64,000 nt of DNA from contig NC_086380.1 of assembly GCF_036588685.1 (NCBI RefSeq), positions 67,282,180 through 67,346,179 of the forward strand. The letters run 5' to 3'. The DNA comes from Mytilus trossulus. Lineage: Eukaryota > Mollusca > Bivalvia > Mytilida > Mytilidae. Of the stretch, positions 9,609 to 19,966 are shown one piece after another (position 1 is the first letter of the stretch; every line of letters starts with the position of its first letter). The notes below the pieces were generated by a model, which had not been told where the DNA came from, did no database searches, and was given only the letters and a program-made list of their open reading frames with translations. A program made the position numbers and the translations under genes.

Positions 9609-10246
9609 AAGAGTCACTCATTTTTCCTACCATCACTAATTTCCTGTCATCACTTGTGGCCAGTTACTACGGCTTCCGTACTGGACCCTTACACTTTCAG
9701 GAATTTTTGAATTATATAAGTTTTGATTACAGTTGGCAAGGATGTGTAAGTACGCAGCCACGTTCTATTACTTAACCTTAGTAAACATTTATTACTCAAT
9801 TTTCTTATCATCAAATTACTATATTTTTTAGATGTTTAAATACGCAGTCTCTGATGCAACTGCCCTACCGATGTCATATTTTAAATATCATACCAGTTTA
9901 GATCGGTCAGGACTGTTTATTGGGACTGTATTTCCACGCAGTTGTTTAACATCTCAACTGTCAACACCTTTGGGAATTTAGAGTTGTGCCAGTTCACATC
10001 GTAAATAACTTTTTTTATTTTTGGCATATTTTTGTAGTCTTTGCGGTGTGTTTGAAAATTTTAAAATTGTTCCAGCGTTCGCTTAAATTGTATAAATCAA
10101 GATTTTGATAGAGTCTTAATTTGAATTGACATGATTCATTTTTCATCGTGCAATTACCGAAGAAGGATATCTGTTATCCGAAATATCTAACATATTGTTC
10201 GTTTTATTGTGTTTTTGGTGATGTTGTATTCTTTTAGACTTGTTAT
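9088..10246 (+). repeat. Right inverted arm of the Penelope-like element
   Basis: Inverse complement of the left arm (4768-7398 without the MITE). It covers most of the endonuclease region and about 640 bp of 3' non-coding sequence ending cttttagacttgttat. Confidence 0.9.
10151..10195 (+). ncRNA. Hammerhead-like motif in the Penelope arm, probably degenerate
   Basis: CCGAAGA (10157-10163, one change from CUGANGA) is followed by a 5-bp stem GGATA/TATCC with loop, GAAA at 10080+100 (10180-10183), and a possible stem III ATAT/ATAT. Stem I does not pair convincingly. Hammerheads are known in the pseudo-LTRs of Penelope-like elements, so this is probably a decayed or variant copy. The mirror copy in the left arm is cut in its stem II loop by the MITE. 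Confidence 0.35.
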
Positions 10247-10249
10247 ATA

Positions 10250-10897
10250 TTATATTATGTAGTGTACTGCATCATGTTTATATGATCCATCGCCCCGTAA
10301 GATTTATCGTTGACTATTTATTCAGTCATTTTATATATATATATATATATAGCTATTAAAACCAGGTTAGCGATTCAGGCTCCTATGAGTAAAGTTAGAT
10401 TACCGGAAATCGTTAAAGTGTGACCTTATCTTGGCCTCAATTTCACAGCCCAATAACAGAGATTCATCGAATGAGCGATTTAGACACCTAGTATATTGTT
10501 TAATTATATAACAATTTGTACATTATGGAATGTATTAGGCTGTCGTCATCACGGTCTGTGGCATAACGATAACTGTTTTGTTATATATTTATATGTCTTT
10601 ATTAAATTGATTGCTGTTTTACTTACAGCGGCAAATAACAAATAATTTTCATAACGATAATATAAGTTTACTTAATTCTTCACTATTGAAAACAGAAATG
10701 TGGGTTGGTTAACAATTTTCCAAAATAAACTGATTTCTGATAGAATAATAAAAGTCGATACCCATGAATTCATATATATCTCGAACATTTTCACACGTTG
10801 ATGAGAAATAAACTAAAATCAATAATCAAAAACCTAGCAAAACACAGCTTTCATAAACACTTTTTTTTCAAAATAGTAAAGGTTTATGATTCGTATC
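10250..10897. other. Non-coding stretch
   Basis: Starts with a TA run at about 10334-10350. I see no exon or placeable repeat before the integrase pseudogene. Confidence 0.5.
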
Positions 10898-12093
10898 TCA
10901 AGGGAGAACAGAAGTAAGCATACAAAATAGTGTTTTTGCTTCCTGTGGTGTGTCCACGACGTTGAAATCATCCAGATTCACATTTGTAATTTGCTGGATG
11001 AATTGACAGAACTCTTCTGAACAGCCTCTGGGCAGCATTGGTTTGGTGTAGAGCCTAGTAATGTCATCAAAGATACTTTCGTCACATGGTATGTCATAGG
11101 AATAGTCGACAGCGTCATAAAGTAGTGGCTGGTTGTACATAACATCCGGGACGCCATAGTTTTGATCAACTTGACGTTGTGACCGAATTCTATGACTATT
11201 CCACATATTTTTGAAAATATCTAAATGTTGTTGTATAACTGGCAGGAAACAAAAAACGTACACACTCTAGATGAACTGGATTTGTGTTATTGAGCTCTCC
11301 GTTATCTATCATGTCTTTAAACATATTTCTCCAGAATGTGGTGAAGTAAGGACACAGAAAACTCCACAGCATCTCAATCCTTTGATTCCCAGTTGATCGC
11401 CCCTCAGAAAAACTTCTGTACCCTGACATGTTATCATTGTGAACTGCACGTAACGCTATTTGTATCGACCTTATAATAACGTTCTCCGTACCAGCATCTG
11501 ACCGAACCAATCGTGGAACACGCTTGGATTGTCTAAGGAATTACATTACGTGGGTTTTTATTCGTATGACTTGCAGTTAGCCAAATGATTTTTCGAGAAA
11601 AGCCATCGATTGCTCCATGCACTGATATTCCAAAGGGTTTGAGTTTATCATATCCATCTATGTGAATACAAAAATTTGGTCCTAGATTACAATATTTTCT
11701 TCGCACAAGTCGACGTCGAGATCTTGCAACTACACCATCATAATGTATAGCTTTCAGTGCAATTCTCACCGTTTCCTGAGTAGCATTGATGCCACAGCAA
11801 GAATTAAGTATTTTCCACATTGCTCTATATCCAATATTAGAGTATCCTTGTTTGTGCAGTTGAATTATCTTTTGAACGATATTAATCAATGGACTCTCTG
11901 CACCATATCTTCTCAGTCGAAGTCTTTTCATCATTCTGTAGACTGTCTTAACACTAACAAATTTATTATGAACGAAAAGTAAAAATCCAGCTATTTCTTT
12001 AGCCGTATATGAAGAAGTAAAATAATAAGCAACTAACTCATCCGTTGAAGCAGTGTCACCTGGGTAACGCAAAGGATTTACAGTGTCAGCCAT
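10898..12093 (-). pseudogene. DDE integrase core-domain protein, broken in two places
   Basis: Three overlapping frames make one protein of about 390 residues. Frame 1 (12093-11533) starts at an ATG (MADTVNPLRYPG) and carries a helix-turn-helix-like N-terminus and CIHIDGYDKLKPFG, HGAIDGFSRKIIWL. Frame 2 (11510-11196) carries RSDAGTENV and NQRIEMLWS. Frame 3 (about 11263-10898) carries WNSHRIRSQ and the C-terminal tail. The D, D and E of the integrase catalytic triad are visible. The family is the metazoan integrase-core group found in many invertebrate genomes as single genes. Break 1, near 11525, is a small deletion with frame change after NPRNVI. Break 2, near 11250, is one extra T in a T run. 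No terminal repeats are evident, so it may be a domesticated-gene copy. Confidence 0.8.
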
Positions 12094-13188
12094 TTTATAA
12101 TATGTTCTGAAAAAAAAAGTAAACGGTTATATACTTCAAAAGCAAAATCGTAACTAAAACATGCTTATAATGAGGCAAGCATGTTGGAGGTCACAGATTG
12201 AGAATAAAGCCAGTTTTAAGTTCAACTTTTCATTCTATTTAAATTAGGGGTTCATATTGTATTGTACATTTCATGATGACTTTTTGTTGACGCAACTGCA
12301 CGTACTTAAATACTTTCGTTATGACCTTGTTAATTTATCAGTTCCTTCTACATTACTATTTTCTGAATATGTTGCAGATCTCGCAAATTCACAACTTTTT
12401 TTGCAGAAAACAAAATATGAGCCAACGAACATGGAAGTTACCTTTTTGGTTTATTTACAAATTCAGCAAACATATCTACATACATCTTACAAACATATAG
12501 AAAAAATCCCTGAAGTTTAATACTACCAGTAAATGCAGTTGTAACTAATAAAGGAGAAACAATATCTTGAAAATCTGAATTTTAGATTATCATTCCCAAT
12601 CCTACTCTGAGCAGCACTTTCATAATTTATTTCACGCTTTCAAAAATTGCCGTGAATTCTTTCAAACAATGCATTTTTGTTAATAAAATTAAAAAAAAAG
12701 AGATTTCCTCTCTCCAAATTTGATGCAACACATTTAAGATATATGCACTATACACATATATATCTTTATCGTAGTGACCACAGATAATACCCATATAAAA
12801 ATATTTTCAAATAATTTGAACTTCGACAATTAAAAAAAAATATAAATGCAAAAAATGATATTTGATTCATATCATATGATTTTAGTATTTTGGTAAACAT
12901 AAAAATATTGTTTGAACCATTCAAGTATCTGTATTTGCAGTTTTAGGACAAAACGACCAGCACTAAATGCTAGGATTTGAAGTAAGAACATAGGGTTGAT
13001 ACGTTTTAAAAGATAAACTTGTATCAACTGGTGCAAGAAGATATGTGTCTAAAAACGTCATAAAAAACATATTTTTCTACTTGAACCGAGTAGTGGCGTA
13101 GTTTTACTTATTTGTTGTCAAAATATGTCTATACACTGTACATATATAAACTTAAAGTTCATACCCTATATATGCGACAATATATAAC
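12094..13188. other. Intergenic stretch, nothing recognised
   Basis: AT-rich and without ORFs that resemble a protein family. It lies between the 5' end of the integrase pseudogene and the 3' end of the F-box gene. Confidence 0.5.
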
Positions 13189-13877
13189 TTAAAATACAGT
13201 CAGCTTCAATTGTCTTTCAATTGAAAGCTGTTGATTTACATACTGAACAGCTTGATCTATGTCAAACTGTGAAAAGAATGAAACATGTAAAAATCTAAGT
13301 TGCTCACATGATGATACAATCAAACAAATATCAGTAAACATAAAATAAATTTGGCATGCATCAAAAATGACAAGAAATTTGAAATATCGAGACAAATCTG
13401 CAATGGTTGCAGCAGTAACCTTAGTGAATGAAATATAAAGGTGTCTCAGTTGTGAAGCATGTGACAATATTACTACTTGGTTATCATTTATTGATGTCCC
13501 ACTTATATCAAGGGTGGCTAAATTTCGCAAGGACATTACAAATGCAAGATTGTTTAGCGGTGTTTCTGCTACATACAATTCTTGAATAGTAGGAGTAAGC
13601 TTTAGCATCAATTTGGTAAATCTGTGTGACCCAAAAGTAATATTTTGGTTACTTAGATTGAGACATACAAGCTGATTATTTTTCACGATCATTTCCATCA
13701 TTGCAATGTCTATAGTATAGGAATCGTCAAATTCTACAATAGTCCACAAGCTTTGCATTTTTCGCACAACATCCTTTAGACCTCTGCATATTTTACAGAC
13801 TGTATAAAGTAACTCCGACACAGGAATATAACTAAGTACCATTATCACTAATTCTTCAGGAAGGTCTAATAGACTAG
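13189..13877 (-). CDS. F-box / leucine-rich-repeat protein, terminal exon
   Basis: The exon opens after a good acceptor (ttaatattttcag) in phase 1 and runs to the stop at 13189-13191. It begins with an F-box: LLDLPEELVIMVLSYIPVS, then LLYTVCKICRGLKDV and LW. Next are about five leucine-rich repeats, for example LVCLNLSNQNI, LRNLATLDISGTSI, LRHLYISFTKV and LRFLHVSF. F-box proteins bind Skp1 and present substrates to an SCF ubiquitin ligase; the repeats usually choose the substrate. The substrate here is unknown. The 5' part is not in this exon. A 28-nt candidate exon at 15340-15367 has compatible phase. Confidence 0.78.
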
Positions 13878-14440
13878 CTGAAAATATTAAACAAGTGAAT
13901 TATTGCAAACACCTATATTTTATAAATGTCATACTTATTTTTTCAAGAATCTAATATACTTTTATTCTATATGTACGAGTGCTCAGGTGAAGACCGAAGA
14001 GCGTTGTTTTGTTATATTTGCCATTTTATAAATTAAAACAAAATTAAAATGTATCAATAGCTTCAAAAGTTATAGATATATTTTGACATTTTAACTGAGT
14101 TTACAAATGGAAAATATAACATAATAAAACCTCCAATGATGTTGACTTGAGTCTTTTTGTCGCTGTTTTTAAAAGAAGTAGAAGCTAGATATCTGCACTG
14201 AAATATATATCAAGCCACTCAGTGACTCACATAAAGTTTCAAGACACTTTATGTTAAAAAACTCCAATGATTGGAGACCATGGTTCAAAGGTAAATTACT
14301 CAGAAATGAGTATGCAACATTCACCAATTTTAGATATTGATAAATTAATTATGTATATTTTTCATGTTAATTAATTTTAGTAATATTCCACGTTTGATAT
14401 GGAAACAAGGTATGGGATACCCATAATTGCCACGTTTATT

Positions 14441-15284
14441 GCAAGCCGTTCACGTCAAAACTCAGTATGTTTAAACCATTTTTCGAAAAATTTACACACT
14501 GAGAATTAGAAAGAAAAACACTGAGATGAAATAAACTGAAAAACACATCCTGAGAATTGAAAATTACACAATGAGATTTGTGCGCACTTTTTCTGCGCAC
14601 AGATCTAATTTGCATTTCTAATCTGTATCTATTACAATCTTAAACAACTAGGAGACAGAACTCGCTTTTAATTTGTAGCCTGAGTTCATGGCTCAAATTG
14701 TTATTTCGATTAAGTTTATGTCATCAGCAGTCCAAGGTCTGTTTAAGTTACGATTAGTAAAGATGTGAAGAATTTCCCTAAATCTCCTGTATCTTTAATT
14801 GACATTATTAGGAAACTCGAGAGTTCTAATGCATCTGTATGTATTTAAAACTTTAAAAACAGGTTTAATCCACAATTTTTTACATTATAAAATGCCTGTA
14901 CCAAGTCAGGAATATGACAGTTGCTCTCCATTCGTTTGATGTGTTTGAGCCATCCCCTTGTTTTTGCCATGTGATAATAAGGACTTTCTCTTTAGAATTG
15001 TCCTTGGAATTCGGATTTTTTGTTATTTTACTTTTTACAACTTGCACACAACATGTACATAAATCTCATTGTGTAATTTTTGAAGTCTCAGTGTGTAATT
15101 TTCAAAGCTCACTGTGTGTTATTTATATTTTTGTAATCTCAGTGCGTCTTTTTGATATCTCAATCTGTATGTTTTTATTCTTAGTGTGTGTTTTCAGGTT
15201 TTTTAATCTGTGTTTTTTTTTAATTCTCAGTGTGTTAATTTTTCGAAAAATGTTTTAAACATAGTTTTGACGAGAACTGCTTGC
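14441..15284. mobile_element. Foldback element with minisatellite arms, about 844 bp
   Basis: The ends are inverted repeats of about 70 bp: gcaagccgttcacgtcaaaa at the left against the complement of ttttgacgagaactgcttgc at the right, continuing through ttttcgaaaaat and acacactgagaatt. Inside each arm is a 20-26-bp minisatellite based on tctcagtgtgtaattttcaa; the right array (15055-15240) has about eight units. The middle holds a reverse repeat-B fragment (14850-15010). It lies in the presumed intron of the F-box gene. The plus-strand ORF 14914-15258 is repeat-derived. Confidence 0.75.
14850..15010 (-). repeat. Repeat B fragment, reverse orientation, inside the foldback
   Basis: Holds aaacaggtttaatccacaat, tgcctgtaccaagtcaggaa and ccattcgtttgatgtgtttg, the reverse complement of other B copies. 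Confidence 0.65.
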
Positions 15285-15339
15285 CATATACGATGATATA
15301 ACGTTACCACATCTCTGTTCATACACATATTATACTTAC

Positions 15340-15367
15340 AGTAATTGCAAGGGATCTCTAAGCTGAC
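15340..15367 (-). CDS. Candidate 28-nt exon upstream of the F-box exon
   Basis: On the minus strand a 28-base segment lies between a strong acceptor (ttgtattttacag) and a strong donor (gtaagt). Read in phase 0 it gives VSLEIPCNY plus one base, which joins the F-box exon in frame (t+CT = Ser). The signals are good, but such a short segment can arise by chance. Confidence 0.4.
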
Positions 15368-15483
15368 CTGTAAAATACAAGAACAGATCAAAAGATTTAA
15401 TCACATTATAAAGTGCCATAGTTTGTCAGCTTGGCGTGTGACATCAAATTTCCCTCATTTTTTAAACTAGCTTATAATACAGA

Positions 15484-15765
15484 CATTACAGCAATCGGAC
15501 TTGAGTATGTACAGGTTCAAACAAAATCTTTTGTTAGCAACCTTGCTAGCTGAAGCGTAAAGTCGTTATTAGCTTATAAGGTTTACCTTTATTACCCTTA
15601 TTTTGAAGTAGTTTAGTCCAAAAGACGATAAATTGATTAGTCCACTCTCAAATTAGGGTAGTAAAGGTAAACCTAAGAACGATGTTACGCTTCAGCTAGC
15701 AAGAAAGGTAATCAAAGTTTTTGATTGAACGTACATAGTCAAATCCGATGGCTGTAATGTTCAAC
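15484..15765. repeat. Inverted repeat with about 115-bp arms
   Basis: 15484-15604 pairs with 15650-15765: cattacagcaatcggacttg and ttgctagctgaagcgtaa in the left arm have complements in the right arm. Arm divergence is noticeable, so it is older than the near-perfect hairpins elsewhere. Confidence 0.7.
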
Positions 15766-15894
15766 ATAATTAGACAGTCAGTCATTTATTTATTTCTGGT
15801 ATGGCGGACTAAAACAGCTTATTTTTAATACGAAGTTAACAATACGTCATGTCAGTATTTATTGTAAAAGAAATATGGAAAATAAGGATAGATC

Positions 15895-16165
15895 ATAGAG
15901 GGAAATTTTTGTTTACTAAATTTGAGAATGGAAATTGGGAATGTGCTAAAGAGACAACAACCTGACTAAAGAACAGAAAACAGTTGACAAAATTTGTCGT
16001 CTGTGTACTGTTTATTGCACACACAAAAACATTGCGGTAGGGGCTTTGCCCATTGTTAAAGGCCGTACGGTGACCTATAATAGTTGTTAATTTCTGTGTC
16101 ATTTGGTCTCTTGTGAAGAGTTGTCTCATTGGCAATTACACCACATCTTCTTTTTTATATTAACC
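15895..16165. repeat. Repeat E fragment joined to antisense repeat A fragment
   Basis: 15895-16030 carries gagaatggaaattgggaatg and agagacaacaacctgac, shared with repeat E at 43100-43410. From about 16035 it switches to repeat A in reverse (aaaggccgtacggtgacc to ttcttttttata). Confidence 0.6.
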
Positions 16166-16596
16166 GAACAATTATAATTAATCTGCCCCGTCATTTTTTC
16201 AGTACTGCACGAGATTTTTTTTCTCGCTGAACACTTCGAAGTAACAAGAGTCACAAGAACAGTCATTGGAACTTTATATAGGGGGAGGGGGTCTATATAG
16301 TTCAAATGAACTCGTAGTGACTCAGTATTAAAACATCAAAGGATCTTATTTTGCCGCAACTGTGAATTAAAAAAATCAGAACTCGACTGGCTCTCTCCAA
16401 CGTAAATTTCGTGACACCCTATGTTAATTTATAGTTAAACCTGATTATTTTATGAGGCGACCATTTTACTTTCACAGCTGGAGAAAAAGGGTTGTGTTTT
16501 TTTTTGCATCAAAAACAAAATTCCCCTAACGTGTGTATACTACGGCAGACACGTGGAAAAGCCTTTTTATAGAAGTTTTTTTACAACAATAACTTA

Positions 16597-16680
16597 ATGA
16601 TTGATTGATTGATTGTTGTTTGTTTAACGCCACATGAGCACAACAAGGCTATATCGCGGCGAGATATCATTTAATAAATT
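16597..16680 (+). repeat. SINE-like fragment with (ATTG)n tract
   Basis: gattgattgattgattgttg is followed by taacgccacatgagcacaac and gctatatcgcggcga. The reverse complement of the same block occurs at 30745-30832, ending in (caat)n. It is a shared short element, probably the tail of a SINE or LINE. Confidence 0.55.
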
Positions 16681-16870
16681 GTTTCTTATCTTACCTCCAT
16701 TTGCTTGAAATAAAATGCTCAAATGTGATGGCGACCTGATCCTTCCAAAGTCAAAATGAAAATGAGCAGGTTAAAATCGTGCCACATTTATCTCGATTAA
16801 GCTGTAAACTTTCCCGTTGCTCGCCTTAATTTAAAACAATGTGTTGCTTTATAAAACAATATATAGAAGA

Positions 16871-17242
16871 AAAAAAGGCAATTTATTATTATTGCATGAT
16901 ATTTTTATTGACTTATAAATTAATCGTAAAATTGTTTCTCGTTTTGATTATTTGTCGCGTTATTTAAAACGATTTATTTTTATGGCGATAAAAAAACAAA
17001 TCGGCTAAATGCCTTGTTAGGCATTTTGTCGAAAAAAATAAATCGCAGTAATAAGAAAAAAAGGCAATTTATTATTATTGCATGATATTTTTATTGACTT
17101 ATAAATTAATCGTAATTTTTTTTCTCGTTTTGATAATATGTCGCGTTATTTAAAACGATTTATTTTTAAGGCGATAAAAAACAAATCGGCTTAATGCCTT
17201 GTTAGGCATTTTGTCGAAAAAAATAAATCGCAGTAATGAGAA
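16871..17242 (+). repeat. Two tandem copies of a 186-bp unit
   Basis: The unit starts aaaaaaggcaatttattatt and ends with ataaatcgcagtaat. The copies (about 16871-17056 and 17057-17242) differ at only a few bases. Each contains a small hairpin tgcctt-gtt-aggca (near 17010 and 17196). Not coding. Confidence 0.85.
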
Positions 17243-17404
17243 ATAAAGCAGTTTCCCGCTAAAAGTTATATCGCCATCTTGGATTATAAGTATTAAAACG
17301 AGGGTAATATACGCTTCCGTACCAGGCTTCCGTGGAAATTATATCAGATATCTTATAAATTAAAGGAGATATCTTATATATTATATACGATATCTTATAT
17401 ATAA

Positions 17405-18303
17405 TATACAAATACAGTCTTTGTATGAGGTCGATACAAGGATATATTGACCTGAAAGAAGTATATTGACTGAGGACGAAGTCTTATTTATTTGAAGATT
17501 TTTTCCGTCAAATTATTGATCACAGATATCATGTGTTTCAAAACGTTAAACAATATCCTGAAATTCATTACATGACGTCACAAAGTATATCGGTTTTTAG
17601 ATATTCTAAAAATAACCGTGCGATATGCATTTTGCCGGTCAATATGCATTTTGCTATACGCCGTTTTTCTCTCTACCTTCGAAAATATAGTTTAACATGT
17701 GACTATGCCTAAACGAATCAAATTTGTTAAATAATACAAATTAATAATATTATACAAATACAGCCTTTGTATGAGGTCGATACAAGGATATATTGACCTG
17801 AAGGAAGTATATTGACTGAGGACGAAGTCCGAGGTCGATATACTTCTTTGGGTCGATATATCCTGTATTGACCTCATACAAAGGCTATATTTGTTATATT
17901 ATTAATTTCCGACCATATTTGTATCAAAATCGTCATTTAGGATTATTGGAATTTTATAGATATTACATTGTCTCCTTGACAGTAACAACATATTAGTTGT
18001 TATTTTATTTACTTTTTTTTTTTTTTTTTTTTACATGTTATGTATTTAAAATTTTTTTGTCAAATAATCGATGACAGATATCATGTGTTATAAAACGTTA
18101 AACAATATCTTGAAATTCATTACATGACGTCACAAAGTATATAGGTTTTTAGATATTCTAAAAATAACCGTGCGATATGCTTTTTGCCGGTCAATATGCA
18201 TTTTGCTATCCGCCGTTTTCTCTCTACCTTCGAAAATATAGTTTAACATGTGACTATATCTAAACGAATCAAATTTGTTAAAATATACAAATTAATAATA
18301 TTA
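17405..18303. repeat. 551-bp-spaced duplication containing a hairpin
   Basis: 17505-17752 and 18056-18303 are direct copies (gacagatatcatgtgtt.. to aatttgttaaa.a.tacaaat). 17405-17486 repeats the left arm of the hairpin at 17745-17898. An all-T run of about 20 is at 18012-18032. AT-rich palindromes (gatatcttata) lie just before, at 17342-17404. Confidence 0.75.
17745..17898. repeat. Hairpin with about 72-bp arms and a GACGAAGTC loop
   Basis: The left arm (acaaatacagcctttgtatg..) is the complement of the right arm (..catacaaaggctatatttgt) with a few mismatches. The centre reads gaggacgaagtccgag. The hairpin at 36203-36383 has a similar centre (gagacgaagtcgag). Confidence 0.8.
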
Positions 18304-18586
18304 GGAGATATCTTGAAACTCGAATAATTAGTAAAACGGCTTGCCATATTCTTTTTGACTACAATTTACCAAGTTTTACTCAACGTTTTGGTGTTTCTAA
18401 AATAAATTTCAGAATGTAATCAGCGAATTGAACCTACGTTTAACTTTGAATTTTTCGAAAAACTAAGGATTTTCTTACCCCAGGAGTAGATTACCTTAGC
18501 CGTATTTGGCACAACTTTTTGGAATTTTGGATACTCAATGCTCTTCAACTTTGTATTTATTTGGCTTTTTAACTATTTCGATCTGA

Positions 18587-18630
18587 GCGTCACTGATGAG
18601 TCTTATGTAGACGAAACGCGCGTCTGGCGT
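18587..18630 (+). ncRNA. Hammerhead ribozyme, first copy in the dimer
   Basis: Core CTGATGA is at 18593-18599, stem II GTCT/AGAC at 18600-18612 with loop TATGT, and GAAA at 18613-18616. The very short stem III is the palindrome ACGCGCGT (18616-18623), and the cleavage nucleotide is C18624. Stem I pairs 18587-18592 (GCGTCA) with 18625-18630 (TGGCGT), including two G-U pairs. All consensus core positions are present. Confidence 0.87.
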
Positions 18631-18941
18631 ATAAAATTATAATCCTGGTACTTTTGATAACTATTTACACCACTGGGTCGATGCCACTGCTGGTGGACGT
18701 TTCGTCCCCGAGGGTATCACCAGCCCAGTAGTCAGCACTTCGGTGTTGACATGAATATCAATTATATGGTTATTGTTATAAATTTTCTGTTTACAAAACT
18801 TTGAATTTTTCGAAAAACTAAGGATTTTCTTACCCCAGGAGTAGATTACCTTAGCCGTATTTGGCACAACTTTTTGGAATTTTGGATCCTCAATGCTCTT
18901 CAACTTTGTATTTATTTGGCTTTTTAACTATTTCGATCTGA

Positions 18942-18985
18942 GCGTCACTGATGAGTCTTATGTAGACGAAACGCGCGTCTGGCGT
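18942..18985 (+). ncRNA. Hammerhead ribozyme, second copy in the dimer
   Basis: Identical to the copy 355 bp upstream in core and stems: CTGATGA at 18948-18954, GAAA at 18968-18971 and cleavage after C18979. Two identical ribozymes at one-unit spacing can cut out the monomer between them. Confidence 0.87.
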
Positions 18986-19023
18986 ATAAAATTATAATCC
19001 TGGTACTTTTGATAACTATTTCT

Positions 19024-19960
19024 GTTATGTTCGTAATATACTTTATGCAACAACTTAAATATTATATCATAGACGTTTTTTATTGCAATGTAATCTATTT
19101 GCTTCAGTCGGTAAATGGTCATTTGTTGTGAGCAATATTTTGTACTGTTAGTAGCAGCTATTTCTTTTTATTAGATAGTCGATTTCTTTTTCTTTCTTTC
19201 TTTAAAAACGAATATAAGAAATCATTCGCTAGTTTTGGAATCCCTAAAATACAACTTTCTCTAGCGGAGAAATATTGTATTACACTCTATGCAACGAAAG
19301 AATCTGATTAAATGTGTTATGTTAGAGATATACATAACTGGTTATTTTTTGGGAAAAAAAGTACGAATAAGATAAGATGACTTTCAATGTAACGACAAGA
19401 TGACATATCTTAGGATTTCTTTTTAAGAAAATGCAATAATCCGAAACTGGTAACATATATAAAAAGCAAAATATATTTACAACGAATACTTGTTGATGAT
19501 TCATTCTAACATGACGTCCTCCAAACGCTTTGAGTACAAACCCGTGGTAAAATTTGAATATATTGCATGGGCTGTTCCGATCGTACTCCCACGTCATATG
19601 CTTTTTTATGAATGAGTTTCGCGACGTCATAAAACGATGACGTTAGAACATGAGCATTTTACGGGAAAATACACGCTTTTAAATCCGAAAATCATCACAA
19701 CATGGTAACGTAAACAAACGATGCTAAAATGTGTTATAAGCAACATTTGTTTAAAAATTTAAGACATGTAAGTGAATTATGATTTAAATTAATTAAAAAC
19801 TATCTATAAACGTTATTTTAAATATTTTAAGCGTGTCACTAATTCAGTTTGCTCCGTTCGTTTACGTCAATTTAAAAGTGCGTTAATTTATTGGAATGGA
19901 AAATATTTGCCTCCACCTAGAGCGCTTCGATCCAAAAGAATTGCCGTATTTGACCTATTA
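19024..19960. other. Non-coding stretch with a decayed hairpin half
   Basis: Mostly nothing recognisable. At 19541-19575 the bases acccgtggtaaaatttgaat and atattgcatgggct resemble the right arm of the hairpin at 19967-20123. The minus ORF 19322-19630 has no family resemblance. Confidence 0.45.
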
Positions 19961-19966
19961 GAATCG

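Larger units (their letters stand above)
4768..10246 (+). mobile_element. Penelope-like retroelement with inverted arms
   Basis: Layout: left arm 4768-7398 (interrupted by a 1466-bp MITE), reverse transcriptase 7399-8985, GIY-YIG endonuclease about 8982-9608, right arm 9088-10246. The left arm is the inverse complement of the right arm over about 1160 bp, with the endonuclease region included in both. Upstream partial copies in inverted orientation are a known feature of Penelope-like elements. The outer ends lie in TA-rich sequence and share ataacaagtctaaaag. Arm identity is very high, so the insertion looks recent. The RT and endonuclease are in different frames, so this copy may not be active as it stands. 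Confidence 0.9.
18443..19023 (+). mobile_element. Tandem hammerhead retroelement (retrozyme-like dimer)
   Basis: 18443-18667 and 18798-19022 are nearly identical and stand 355 bp apart; the stretch between them completes a second unit. Each copy contains an intact-looking hammerhead. Cleavage after 18624 and after 18979 would free a 355-nt RNA (18625-18979), the arrangement of retrozymes, small non-autonomous elements that move through circular RNA. The unit also contains a hairpin on the opposite strand (ctggtg..caccag near 18690-18720). No protein is encoded. Decayed relatives are at 21005-21247, 23370-23450 and 29768-29818. Confidence 0.8.

Noticed and set aside
14914-15258. 114-residue plus ORF
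   Set aside because: Made of a repeat-B fragment and the foldback minisatellite.
19322-19630. 102-residue minus ORF
   Set aside because: No family resemblance, and part overlaps a decayed hairpin arm.
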